From: Trichoplax sp. H2
Taxonomy: Eukaryota; Placozoa; Uniplacotomia; Trichoplacea
Reading direction: 5' to 3'
Length of the DNA stretch: 64,000 nucleotides
NCBI GenBank assembly: GCA_003344405.1
Contig: NOWV01000054.1
Coordinates: 372,001 to 436,000, forward strand
Shown: piece after piece, positions 29,001-41,000 of the stretch
Position numbering within the stretch: the stretch's first letter is position 1
Layout: every line of letters begins with the position of its first letter
The notes under the pieces: model-generated
Told to the model about the DNA's origin: nothing
Database searches by the model: none
The model's input: the letters and a program-made list of their open reading frames with translations, nothing else
Made by a program: the position numbers and the translations under genes

Positions 29001-30244
29001 TACAGGATGAAACTAATGTAATAATCATAAGTTGTTTTTACTGAATTTGTTTTAATTACGATACCTCATTAATATCGAATATTAACTTTAAGCTATTTGA
29101 ATGTTTCAGAAAGTTGTAGACCCGGACTTGAGGGAAGAATTAATAGAGGAAAACATAAAAACGGCGGTATGTATCATTCATATGGAAACAATTAATACAT
29201 CTTATTTCCATAACTGTTCCAACATAAACTCACTGATTCCTAGAGATGATTAATTTGATTAATCCAAATTGTTATTTTTATCAAGGAATTGTTCGAATCT
29301 ATTCTAATTAGAGAAAAACACGATGAACTGGTTAAAAATGGTAATAAAATTGTATAAATTGTGAGCAATATGTTATATTATTGCACACTGAAGAAAAATT
29401 TAAGCAATTCACTGTTGAAAGTTTTATTAAAATTATATTAGTAATTGCATCTAAAATTTATGGATGTGTAATATAATTATAGATATTCGCATGCTATCCC
29501 ATAGAGCTATTCAAGGGGCTATATTGATAACTTATTTTCGGTAATTGATTATACACCTTTCTTCATTTGTGTATTTATGAGTACAGCTCAAGTATATCTT
29601 ATTTAATCTTTACTTTCACCCTGATATGGATCCAATTTGGATTTTCTACTACATAGCACTGAGGCACGGTTAAACCAGCGGTATCATTATTTAGTATTGC
29701 TTATGGATCTGGAGACGTATTTAGCACAGTGGCGACGTAAGGCAATTCTAGATCTGTATAATTCGTTTCCGAATTATTTCCTACTTATAAATTTATTCAA
29801 TCTCAGTTAAGTACAAAGTCTGCCCATTCATCTTCTGTTAATTCTCTTATTGATCTACCAGACAATCTCGTCTTATTAGCCCGTCGCTTTGGAGATCAAG
29901 CCAAAAATTACGGCTTTTCTGGTTATCGATACTTCACGTCTACTTTTAGGTAACTCACAAGTAGAAGTTAAAAAAGTAACTAAATGCGTATACTCATATG
30001 TCAATTACTTAACTCAAAATTGGTATCATAGCTGGTGTTTACTGTGTATGTTATAATTAAGATCATTGCATTGAACAGTGATTGATAATTTGTAACGTGT
30101 TTTTATTATCCATTTAGTAACCGTTATGGAATATTTAATGACCTGTTTAATATATCGACTTTCCTTCCCCCAGCAAAATTTTTTCCTTCTCAGAAACCCT
30201 CACAAAATAATACCTCTAAAAGAATAATAAATGAGTGGCAATAA
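23068..30244 (+). CDS. Tryptophan 2,3-dioxygenase-like paralogue lacking haem ligand
   Basis: Sixteen exons parallel to the upstream TDO: 23068-23094, 23727-23816, 24636-24711, 25875-25942, 26399-26464, 26559-26620, 27033-27108, then exons 8-13, then 29657-29736, 29862-29949, 30118-30244. Exons 8-13 occur twice: 27257-27291, 27415-27490, 27719-27826, 27919-27975, 28095-28149, 28230-28287, and again 28448-28482, 28606-28681, 28910-29017, 29110-29166, 29286-29340, 29483-29540. With one set the frame is open for 382 residues from MEVHEDTSQ to the stop. VVHQVFELWF and FQSLQFRLLEN keep the active-site His and Arg. The position of axial haem His 328 is Leu (WRHNLVLLARR) and GTGGSSG has become KNYGFSG. 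Dioxygenase activity is therefore doubtful; the intact frame and good splice sites argue against a simple pseudogene. Exon lengths match the canonical gene except the first, second and last two. Confidence 0.88.
27244..28414 (+). repeat. First copy of duplicated TDO-like exons 8-13 (left of gap)
   Basis: Almost identical, introns included, to 28435-29667. It breaks off 11 nt into exon 14 at the N run. Splicing exon 13 of this copy to exon 8 of the next would shift the frame (389 nt extra), so the two cannot both serve one mRNA. Most likely the two haplotypes were joined at the gap. Confidence 0.85.
28415..28434. other. Assembly gap (20 N)
   Basis: Twenty undetermined bases lying exactly between the two nearly identical blocks. 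Confidence 0.99.
28435..29667 (+). repeat. Second copy of duplicated TDO-like exons 8-13 (right of gap)
   Basis: It matches the left block base for base apart from scattered substitutions and an insertion of about 61 bp in the intron before exon 13 (around 29386-29448). Coding differences include Gly/Arg in exon 8, Ser/Ala in exon 10, Thr/Ser and Val/Ile in exon 12 and Tyr/His in exon 13. This level fits allelic variation. Confidence 0.85.
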
Positions 30245-31384
30245 TTTTATTAGCCTATTAATTTTATAAATTTTGACGTTAATATTGTTATATTTGTTGA
30301 CATAAACTTACGTTTATAATGCTGAGTCAACGCATGTGTTAAGTAAAAGTGTTTACCATTGTTGAAGATCTATTTATACTGGAATTGTTTATTATAGGAG
30401 CCCACATAATGCACATAATTCTGAAGTATTTAAAAGTGATCAATTTAAATCGCGAAAAGCGATACTCGTGTGTCATCGTTTGAAATATTTAATCTCTATT
30501 GCATCTGTGAATTATCGCTAAAGCTATATTTTTTCTCTGTAGTTTTAAGTTTTTTGTTACCCGAGTGATAATAAAGTAACGAGCATCGTCATTTGTCCGA
30601 ACAACAACATTATTATATAGTATCAAGTCAATCACACTTATTGTACAAGCTATAGTTGTTTTTCATATAGTTCTTGAATCAGTCATTTATGGCGTAATAT
30701 AGAACGACAATTGGAATGTTTATGATGAGCATAGTTTAGCTACAAAATATCAACCACGATGCGATGCATTTAATTTCAACATAAGCTACATTTGTACTAT
30801 ATGGCTATTAATTCTGGATTGAATACTTACTATATTACGCAGAAACCGATCAGCTATCGTAAAATATGTTTATGAGATTTATTATGGTATACAAAGGTTG
30901 GTCGGTAATGGACAGCAGTAGTTGAACAACTAGCTGTTATAAGGTTAATTGCATCTCTCTAATGCGAGCGATATTGACAGCAAATAGCCAATATTTACAG
31001 CTAAAATGGCTAAAAGAAACGTTGGAAAGGAAAAATTATACACTTTAAAATTAGTAACACAAAACTTCAAATCATAAATACTTTTCTAGTGGATACTAAT
31101 TTTATCGTAATAAAGGTTATTAAAATGTTACTAAATTGCCATTTTTGAGATGCAAACACCGTCTAATACTACATGGTACAGTAATTGATAAAAATCTTTT
31201 TTATCAAGCATTATACGCTAATATTACGGTAGTCTTTACAACAACAGTAAAACGCCACACTGCACTTACTTTATATATGATATATATATATATTTATATA
31301 TTTATGTATGTATATATATAAGAATAAGGCGATCGAAAAATTACCGTTACACTACTTTATATCATTATACACGAAATTTGGTAA
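30245..31384. other. Tail-to-tail intergenic stretch
   Basis: Between the ends of the TDO-like gene and centrin. AT-rich, with a TA-rich microsatellite at about 31278-31320. No exon or RNA gene recognised, and no GTAC palindrome clusters. Confidence 0.5.
31278..31320. repeat. TA/TATG microsatellite
   Basis: Simple alternating TATATA with TTTA and TGTA interruptions. Confidence 0.8.
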
Positions 31385-33202
<1,818 letters not shown>

Positions 33203-36200
33203 CTGTAGATACGTAGAACAATTTCGAAAAAGAATAAATTACTTCACTGTATCATTCTAAAATATTTTGACCAATTTCAGAATCCACCAGTTTGTATGGA
33301 TTGTATTTTATCATTGTTTATTATAACAATTGTCAAAAGAACAAATTACTTCATTGTAACATTCCAAGACAGTTCAATATGTTTGAGAATATACTATACC
33401 AATTTTTGCAGATTTTAATATATCTTATAATTGCTGATTATTAATGATACTAACATTACCACTATTTCCCAACAGCTATAAATGTTAATGACAACGTCAA
33501 GTTTTACTTTGCATTCAATCAGGATATCATTGACCGTGATATCGATACTATCCCATTAGCCTCTGCATCCTACTGACATTCGAATTTTTCCTCAATCTAT
33601 CGTTTTGTAAGGTGATTATAAGCTATAGAAACCTTCCATCAGTAATACCATTTTCCATTTTTTACCTACTTTATCTTGAGTCTTGATAAGAAAACAAATT
33701 GGCGATCATGTATTAAGATATAAAGTACTTGGATCCTTACTACTCGTACACAAGTTGACTGATAAATTATCCAAGTCAATTGGAAAATACTTTCCAACAC
33801 CCAAACTGTTTTAAAGTAATTCCATCGGTAGAAGCACTGCAAAGGAGAATGTAGGATTTCTCATGGCATTGTTTTTGTAACAGTAGCACTAACATTCTCT
33901 TGACTGCTTCTCGCAATCTACCGTCTAATCCATCGTTATATCCGCTTGCAGAAGATAACATGGATGATTACATAAGTACAAGTGTTGAAGATTTTCACCT
34001 TACCTATTTAGCCTACACAGTACAGTCAGATTAATGAGCAATCCAATGATCAATTACGCTCAAGACAATATTCAGTCAATCCATTAATGTCGATTGTTCT
34101 AATGCTGTTAACAGAATATTCTATGGTTACTATGGAAAAGTGGCGGTTGAAATCAAAATACAGTATTCAGCAATGGCGTCAGCATAGCACTCAACAAAGG
34201 GGGAAAAGTAGCGTTTAATAAGTGATTGCTGTTATTTACATTGACTAGAAGCCTGTCCAAGTCCATAACAGAAGTTTAAGACTACTCGTTGTAGCCATAG
34301 ATATCACGGCAACGATAACACCATGTAATTTTGGGCAGAAAACTCTCGGCTACATCATGTTCCTAGAGTCTATACTACAGTATACTTGACGACATCAACC
34401 TCCGTAACTATGTGCTGCAGTACACCACAAGGTCAATGTTAATCGACCGTACTGTGAAATGCCTGTGGTCCTTCTTCATCCTTCACCAACCAATTCAATC
34501 ACTACCAATAACTCTTGTCATTTCAAAGAAGATTAATGCAAAGTAAAATTCACATTTTATGTTTACCATTGATGGATAGACGAGTAAAGACACCGATAAT
34601 CAGCTGGATTCTCCAACCAAAATGATTTGCTTTGCTCTAAGCGGGATATGTGTCCGGAAAAAAATTTGCCTGACGTTCTCGACTGCGCAGTGCGCACCTA
34701 GCAGTCAATGCAGGTAACTGCTGACTAGTCAACCGAGGCGCTAAGGATACGAGCGATTCATGTTTTGATGTTAGCTTGATTATAGTACACGGACTGTTGT
34801 TACAGTAGCAACTTACTTGAGTCTCCTGTACAGTGTGCAGTACATTGTACTGTAAAGTGACATTGAGATCGTACTGTACAGTACAGTGCATACTACCGGA
34901 GTGTGCACTGTGCAGTTCGGTAGTGTAGTGTACTGTACTGCAGTGTAAATGCTGCTGTTTCTCATAGTGTACTGTACTGTACCTATCCACTCCAAATCCT
35001 ACAGTACTGTACACTAATCGAACGTTGGCAGTCGTTGTTAACGATATGCTGTAATTTATATTATATAAATTGAAATTAAAAAGCAATAATTAATTATTAT
35101 AATTAAATAACTCTCAAATACCATATACAGTACTTACTATGCGAGGAAAATTGAGATTTTATGAAGTAAATACTTCTATCTTCTCTATTGAGCGATTGAC
35201 AACCACCTCATTGAAAGTGATTCATGAATTACTGGATACTTTACAGAGTACAGTGTACACTGTATAGTCCCATAGCAATTCATTCTGCAGGGATATACAG
35301 TACAGTAAATTAATGATTATTTTCAAACATGGCCACTTTTATGCATCATCAATAGACTGTCATATGTATCCATTGAAATGCAATTTCTGTGCAATGTCTA
35401 TGCTAATTTATCGACGCGTGCCATGCATACAAATGCATAGTAGTTTCAGTAGCTCGCAATGAGCTACCATGAATACTTGGGTTATGAATTGCTGTAATGA
35501 ATCAAAATTCTGTTTTAAAAAAATCTCGGCTCTAATTTAATTTCAAATAGCAAAGATACTTCATAATCATATCAATATATTACTGCTAAATTCTTCATCA
35601 AAGTTATCACAGGAAGATAGCAAACTTTAACCACTGCTACGCAGTTCTATACGTAGAATGACGTTTCATATGCAACCAAAATGTTTAAAACATCGTACTC
35701 CATTGGCGTAGCCAATCCAGGAATGTTGCGATTGATGAGTGTTGTGGCCGCTGTAGCTTCTGCTGTGACTTTTCTACCGAACCCATAAGAGTAATAGAAT
35801 TGCAAGCTAGCATACAGCAGTCAAACATAAACTTTAGACTATAAATCATGCGTACGTATAATATTGCAAATGTATCAATATGCATACAATATTGTTATGT
35901 CTACAATGGCCATAGACAGTATAGTACGGTACATATACGCGTATATATATACACACAATCGTTCCAATAGCATGAATAAAAATATTAGAGCATTACAGGC
36001 GATTCACATACAGTGATACATTCAAAGTCTTCTATCATTACCATTTTGTAATTCATGTTAGTGAATGATAAATTATAACAAATATACTTTAAAAATCATA
36101 TAGTGTTGCATCTGTGAACAAGCTTACTGACGAGATGATGTATTTACGTGTATACAGTAACATGGATGCATGTATCGATACTTATATGCTGTACATTATA

Positions 36201-36219
36201 CGGGTACAACTAGACATTT
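33203..36219. other. Intergenic or 5' UTR/intron region of centrin
   Basis: It should hold the start-codon exon of centrin and its promoter. A dense GTAC palindrome block lies at 34820-34996 and a smaller one at about 35245-35310. Open frames here translate the repeats (Tyr-Ser-Thr-Val-Gln runs) and are not genes. Confidence 0.45.
34820..34996. repeat. GTAC/CTGTACAG palindrome block
   Basis: About 175 bp dominated by TGTACAGT, AGTACA and ACTGTAC units in both orientations, able to form many alternative hairpins. It lies upstream of centrin. Confidence 0.75.
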
Positions 36220-36453
36220 TTAGGCACCGTCGCCACGAAATTTCCTGTAAATTTCGTTAGCCTTCTGTTTCACATCAGGCACATCATTAGGGTTATGCTG
36301 TTCATAATAGATCCCAGTAGCAACACCAATCATAGCCCCCAAAACCACGGCTTTATTAATATGTGATACAACAACGCCAGTGAGAAGACCTTTTAGGAAA
36401 GCAGGATTAATGAAAGACTTCTTGTTATTACTATTCTCCCCTTCACCGCTCAT
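36220..36453 (-). CDS. SLC35A4 upstream-ORF-type mitochondrial microprotein
   Basis: Complete one-exon frame of 77 residues. The core FLKGLLTGVVVSHINKAVVLG followed by ATGIYYEQ and DVPDV matches, from memory of the family, the conserved C-terminal part of the microprotein encoded by the SLC35A4 upstream ORF in mammals (FLKG-L-G-VV, AVLG, TGIY, VP-V pattern), reported in the inner mitochondrial membrane. The N-terminal helix present in mammals (about 40 residues) is much shorter here (MSGEGENSNNKKSFINPA). One glycine-rich hydrophobic segment, about residues 19-48, could span a membrane. No SLC35A4-like transporter is seen downstream, so this copy seems to be a gene of its own. It is not a shadow of another frame. 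Confidence 0.72.
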   Translation of the reverse strand: MSGEGENSNNKKSFINPAFLKGLLTGVVVSHINKAVVLGAMIGVATGIYYEQHNPNDVPDVKQKANEIYRKFRGDGA

Positions 36454-36567
36454 TGTAGTGTCCTTAAGTAGCTATACATTGATATCTTGAACTAGAAGAG
36501 ATCACCTTCTGTAATGGCGGTCGAGTAGACGAGGAGTAAAGTCCAATACTTTCCCTTTAATTTAACT

Positions 36568-36802
36568 TACACGTACTGTACAGTGTACAGTATATCGGCT
36601 GCCGAACTGATCGGCAGCCCGATGATACAGTACAGTACTGTGCAGTACAGTACACTTACACTTGTACAGTACACTGTACTGTACTTTACTGAACCGAAGG
36701 GAAAGAGAGTGCGCAGTTCCTGGTAGACTGTAGTTTTCGATGCAATGGTTTGGCAAAGTTGAACAAAGCAGTAGAGTACTGTAGAGTACAGTACTGTACT
36801 GT
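36568..36802. repeat. GTAC palindrome block upstream of the microprotein gene
   Basis: Two dense groups, about 36568-36690 and 36774-36802, of CTGTACAGT, CAGTACTGTAC and related units. An open frame of 93 codons across it is repeat-driven. Confidence 0.75.
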
Positions 36803-36892
36803 AGAGCGTGGATGAACGAAATGGACTCTAATTTTACAGTCACGGACTTCTAGATGGCGATCGTATCTATTATACTGTTAAAGTCCATGATA

Positions 36893-37111
36893 TAGTACAG
36901 TACAGAAAGCTGTAATTTGATGAAGGCGATTGAAATTTCTGCATAGAGTACAGGTACGGTACAGTACAGTATGTCCAATAACTCTATTTTTTTACGCCAC
37001 ATACAGTACAGTACTGTACTGTACCATACTGTAGTCCGAACGAACAGTACAGTACTGTACAGTTCAGTGCCTACAGTACATACACTGTACAGCGTAGACT
37101 GTACACTGTAC
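36893..37111. repeat. GTAC palindrome block between divergent genes
   Basis: Long mixed runs of TACAGTACTGTACTGTACC type, self-complementary at many offsets, between the minus-strand microprotein gene and plus-strand PDS5. Confidence 0.75.
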
Positions 37112-37678
37112 AGTTTTCAATGAATCCTTTCATAAAAAGTAGCGCCAAAAAAAATTGCGTCCATGGACGATACTGTTTTGATGTGCTTTGTTTGTTTGCT
37201 TAATAAATAAATATCATCAATTGAATCATTGCATGATGGATAAAGTAATGTGCATGAACGTGTACCATACGATGTGGGTTCATGTAGCAGCAGCAAAATG
37301 ATGGAGAATTTCAAGGTTGAATCAGAATACACCGTTATCCACTATACATTACAATATTACTGTTTGTGATATTGACGTTCTCCAAGTCCGATTCATGACA
37401 GCACTATCCTGCATGAGAAAATAGCCCACATTGCAATCACTCAATGCATGCTCGCTGCCTAGACATGCAGTAATGTACTCCACAAGCAAAGAGTCTACTG
37501 ACTATGCAATAGCAATGCCTTGATCATGATGGATGACTTTGCCAAGTAGTTTACCGTCAATCCGAATCTCAATCCTGCAATCAATTAGCAACTTGGAAAT
37601 TGAGAAATTCTTCCAAGTCGCCATGATCCGATACATCAAAGGGGATTCAAAATGCAAGTACTGGCCTGTCTTGTGCAG

Positions 37679-37940
37679 TCTACAGTACAGTCATGGACTA
37701 TGAGTACTGTACAGTACAGTGGTTGATACTGTCGATACAGTACAGTACAGTACTGTACATTACCGTATTGAACAGGCACAATGTACTGTACAGGTACAGC
37801 TCACTGCCACTGATACTGTACTGTACGTACAACGGTAATATCACCACGGACGTGTACGCTGTACAGTGTACAGTATGTAGCGATCAGTCAGTGATACAGT
37901 ATGACAGCGGTACGGTACTGTACCGGCGTACAGTACCATA
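37679..37940. repeat. GTAC palindrome block just upstream of PDS5
   Basis: About 260 bp rich in GTACAGTACAGTACTGTAC-type units, ending about 140 bp before the first recognised PDS5 exon. Overlapping open frames here are translations of the repeat. Confidence 0.75.
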
Positions 37941-38082
37941 CACTGACATTGCTTTGTCCGAAAAATTGGCTCCAAAGTGCCTCGCAAATCGTAACCAAAC
38001 CTTGTGGTTTAGTGCATTTCCTCCTTGAGCGATATTGCATTCCAAGGTCAAAATTTGAACATTCGTTATTCAAATTCAACAG

Positions 38083-41000
38083 GAAATTCCTAAAGTAGAA
38101 ACGAGAGGTTATCCGACCATGACTAAGCTTGAAGGTTTATCCAAGAATGACTTAGTGAAACAACTGAAGGTTAGTTATTAGCAAGTGATTTCACGAGCTG
38201 GAAAATTGGAGGGATGATTCATTTTCAATGGGCACAAAGAGTCCAACCAATTTCTACTTTCTTCATTGAAAAGGACTCATTTTCCTTTCATTTTGGCAGC
38301 TGCATGCCTCATATTGTATCCTATTTTACTTTTTATTTTTTGAAACAGTTTCCAATCAAAGATTGGACAGAGTTTAGATGTTATATCAAGATACAATTTA
38401 ATATTATTTATTCGACCAGGCAGCAATGAATGTACATAGACGAGCGTATACAGCATATAATATATACAGTGTTGTATTCAGTGAATTTCCAAATAACCAC
38501 CACCAGTAACATTCGAGCTTCTCTGTATTCCAACGTTTTGCAATATCTCAAGTGGCTTCTTTAATGTGCACTTGCTCTCATGGCTAACACAGTACTGCTA
38601 GATAAAGTCATCGTATTTCTATATCTTAGTAGCTATAGATGAATGTCATGAGCAACCAATACATGCATACTGTACAGTACTTTACGGTAATATATCACTA
38701 CTACACCAATCATAGAAACTCCATCCATATTGGATAGGCAGTTTTTTTCAGTGGGTATCATAAATCACTCAAAGCAGAGCAGATCGTAGACAGCTAAACT
38801 TGACTGCTTCTGTAGCAAGAAATGCATCTGTCATTCTTTCAACAAATTTTTGTCCCCATTATCTTAGGCTGAATTTCAAAAGTTATCCGATGTTAATCAA
38901 GAAAAGTGCGACTTGCAAGAATGGGAAGAATTAGCAGCTTCATTAGGAACACGACAGATTATGAAACATAAAGACAAGGATGTCAGACTTTATGCAGCAT
39001 GTTGTTTAGCTGATATCATGAGAATATTTGCTCCTAACGCACCATATGATACCAATCTGCAGTCGGTAAGTGAAGGATAGTGACAAAGTTGATTCCTCCC
39101 TGGCAGAACTTTACTCCAATATAGAAGTGTAATATAAGATGATAAAAAACTCTTTATAAAGTTTCCAGCCTGTCAACTTTCTAACCGACGCATTATTACG
39201 ATATTGAAAGTTAATCCTTTCAACTTCAGCAGGCTTAAACTATTGCGTTACAGTTGAAAACAAACGTTGCAATGAAATGTAAATTAGCGGTTAAATTAAC
39301 CTCATTTCCCTCTATGATATGGTTAGGATATCTTATATTTATGGATAGAGCAACTACGTGGCCTTTATAATCCAAATTCTCAAACTTTTCGAAGACATTA
39401 TTATATCTTAGAGGTATTAATTGGCATAACCTTCTCTTAGCTTCAACAACGTTACTAGCTTGCAATATACTCACTTGACAATGCGATCATGTGTTGTACA
39501 GTAGCAGTTCTTTGTAGCTATAAGGCAGGAATACTAATCAAAAATTATGCTATCCTGCTAGAGTTTAGCGTACGTTCAAACTTTCAATGTCGCTATTTAC
39601 ATGGAAGCATATGACGCAATCATTGATCTCTTTCGGCTGTTCTTCGAAATCATAAGGCAAGTAATATAATCTGTGGCTATATAAAGTAAGCTAAACACCA
39701 AATTGCGCTAATTTCCACACATAATTTATATTGCTTTCCATCTCCTGTAGATGTAATAATTTAATACAAGTATAATTTAGTTACAAATTTTATTCCTGTT
39801 ACTAAAATTATATCTTAAGCAAGGTATCAGCAATAACTATTATATATATCTGAATTAATCAATTTAGCGATGAACATAATTTGAAGGTTGTCAATTGCAT
39901 GACCATGATCATGAGCTCATTAGTGATCGATAGCGAAGTTATTCCGCAAAAGCTGTTGGACACTATTTTAATTCAAATCATTGAGCCGAATAAGGTAAAC
40001 TGATCTTACGCTTTTGCAATTTTACTTAATTATTATCCATTCTGGATAATAGCGTATGCTGTAGTTGCAAAGTTGATATTTCTAAAAGCGAATATTTAAT
40101 CAATAAAATTCTCAACTCTTCTGTACAGAGCCAAAATAAAGCATCATACAATTTAGCCTCTCAACTTATTACCAAAACTGCTACATCATTGGAACCCTAT
40201 GTTCAAGTGGTATGTTCGATGTCTTACTTAGCTTAAATTTGAAACTGCCATGACAGTCTACTAGATTACTTGCTAATTGCATGGATAATTTGTTTAGTTT
40301 TTCACGAATTGTATGACAAGCGAAAAGGCGTCTGAAAGTGAAGTGTCCGACAGATTATACGACATCATCTATCAACTTAATAGTATTGCACCTAGCGTAT
40401 TAATATCTGTCCTACCGCAACTGGAGTATAAACTGAAGGTTTGCAGGCAAAATATTATCTAGATGAAAAATTAAACGAAAATAACATTTATTGTTAAAGT
40501 TCACAATTTGTTCTATTTACATGGAAATCGTTCACAAAAACACTGCAGAGTAATGAAGCAGACGAGCGTCTTGATGTAACCCGATTACTAGCTAGAATGT
40601 TTTCGGATCCTGAATCTGCTGTAGCGAAGGCTGATTCTCCACTATGGAAATTACTCATTGGAAGGTAAACTGAATAAGCGTATGCTTATATTAACAATAT
40701 TTCAGCGACACATATTGCCAATAAAGATTAAAACTACTCTGAAATAATCTGACTTTTCCATATAGATTTATTGATATTAATGCCAGCGTTCGTATAGAGT
40801 GCATTCGATATGCAAAATATTTTTTGGTGTATCACCCTCACTTCGCTAAAGATACAATAGGTAATTTCTTATTAGCCAGTTATAATATCATAGCTGTTAC
40901 TGTATATAATAAAATCTAATTTCATAATATACAAAATAGAAAAATTGATCGTTCGTAGTCGGGATACCGATGATAAAGTCAGATTAGAGGTTGTAAAGAT

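Noticed and set aside
34637-35086. Minus-strand 149-codon frame and overlapping 60-codon frame
   Set aside because: Translation of the GTAC palindrome block (runs of YST/TVQ/CTVLYS); not a protein-like sequence.
37693-38098. Plus- and minus-strand frames before PDS5
   Set aside because: Again the GTAC repeat read in frame, although a first PDS5 exon could still hide nearby.
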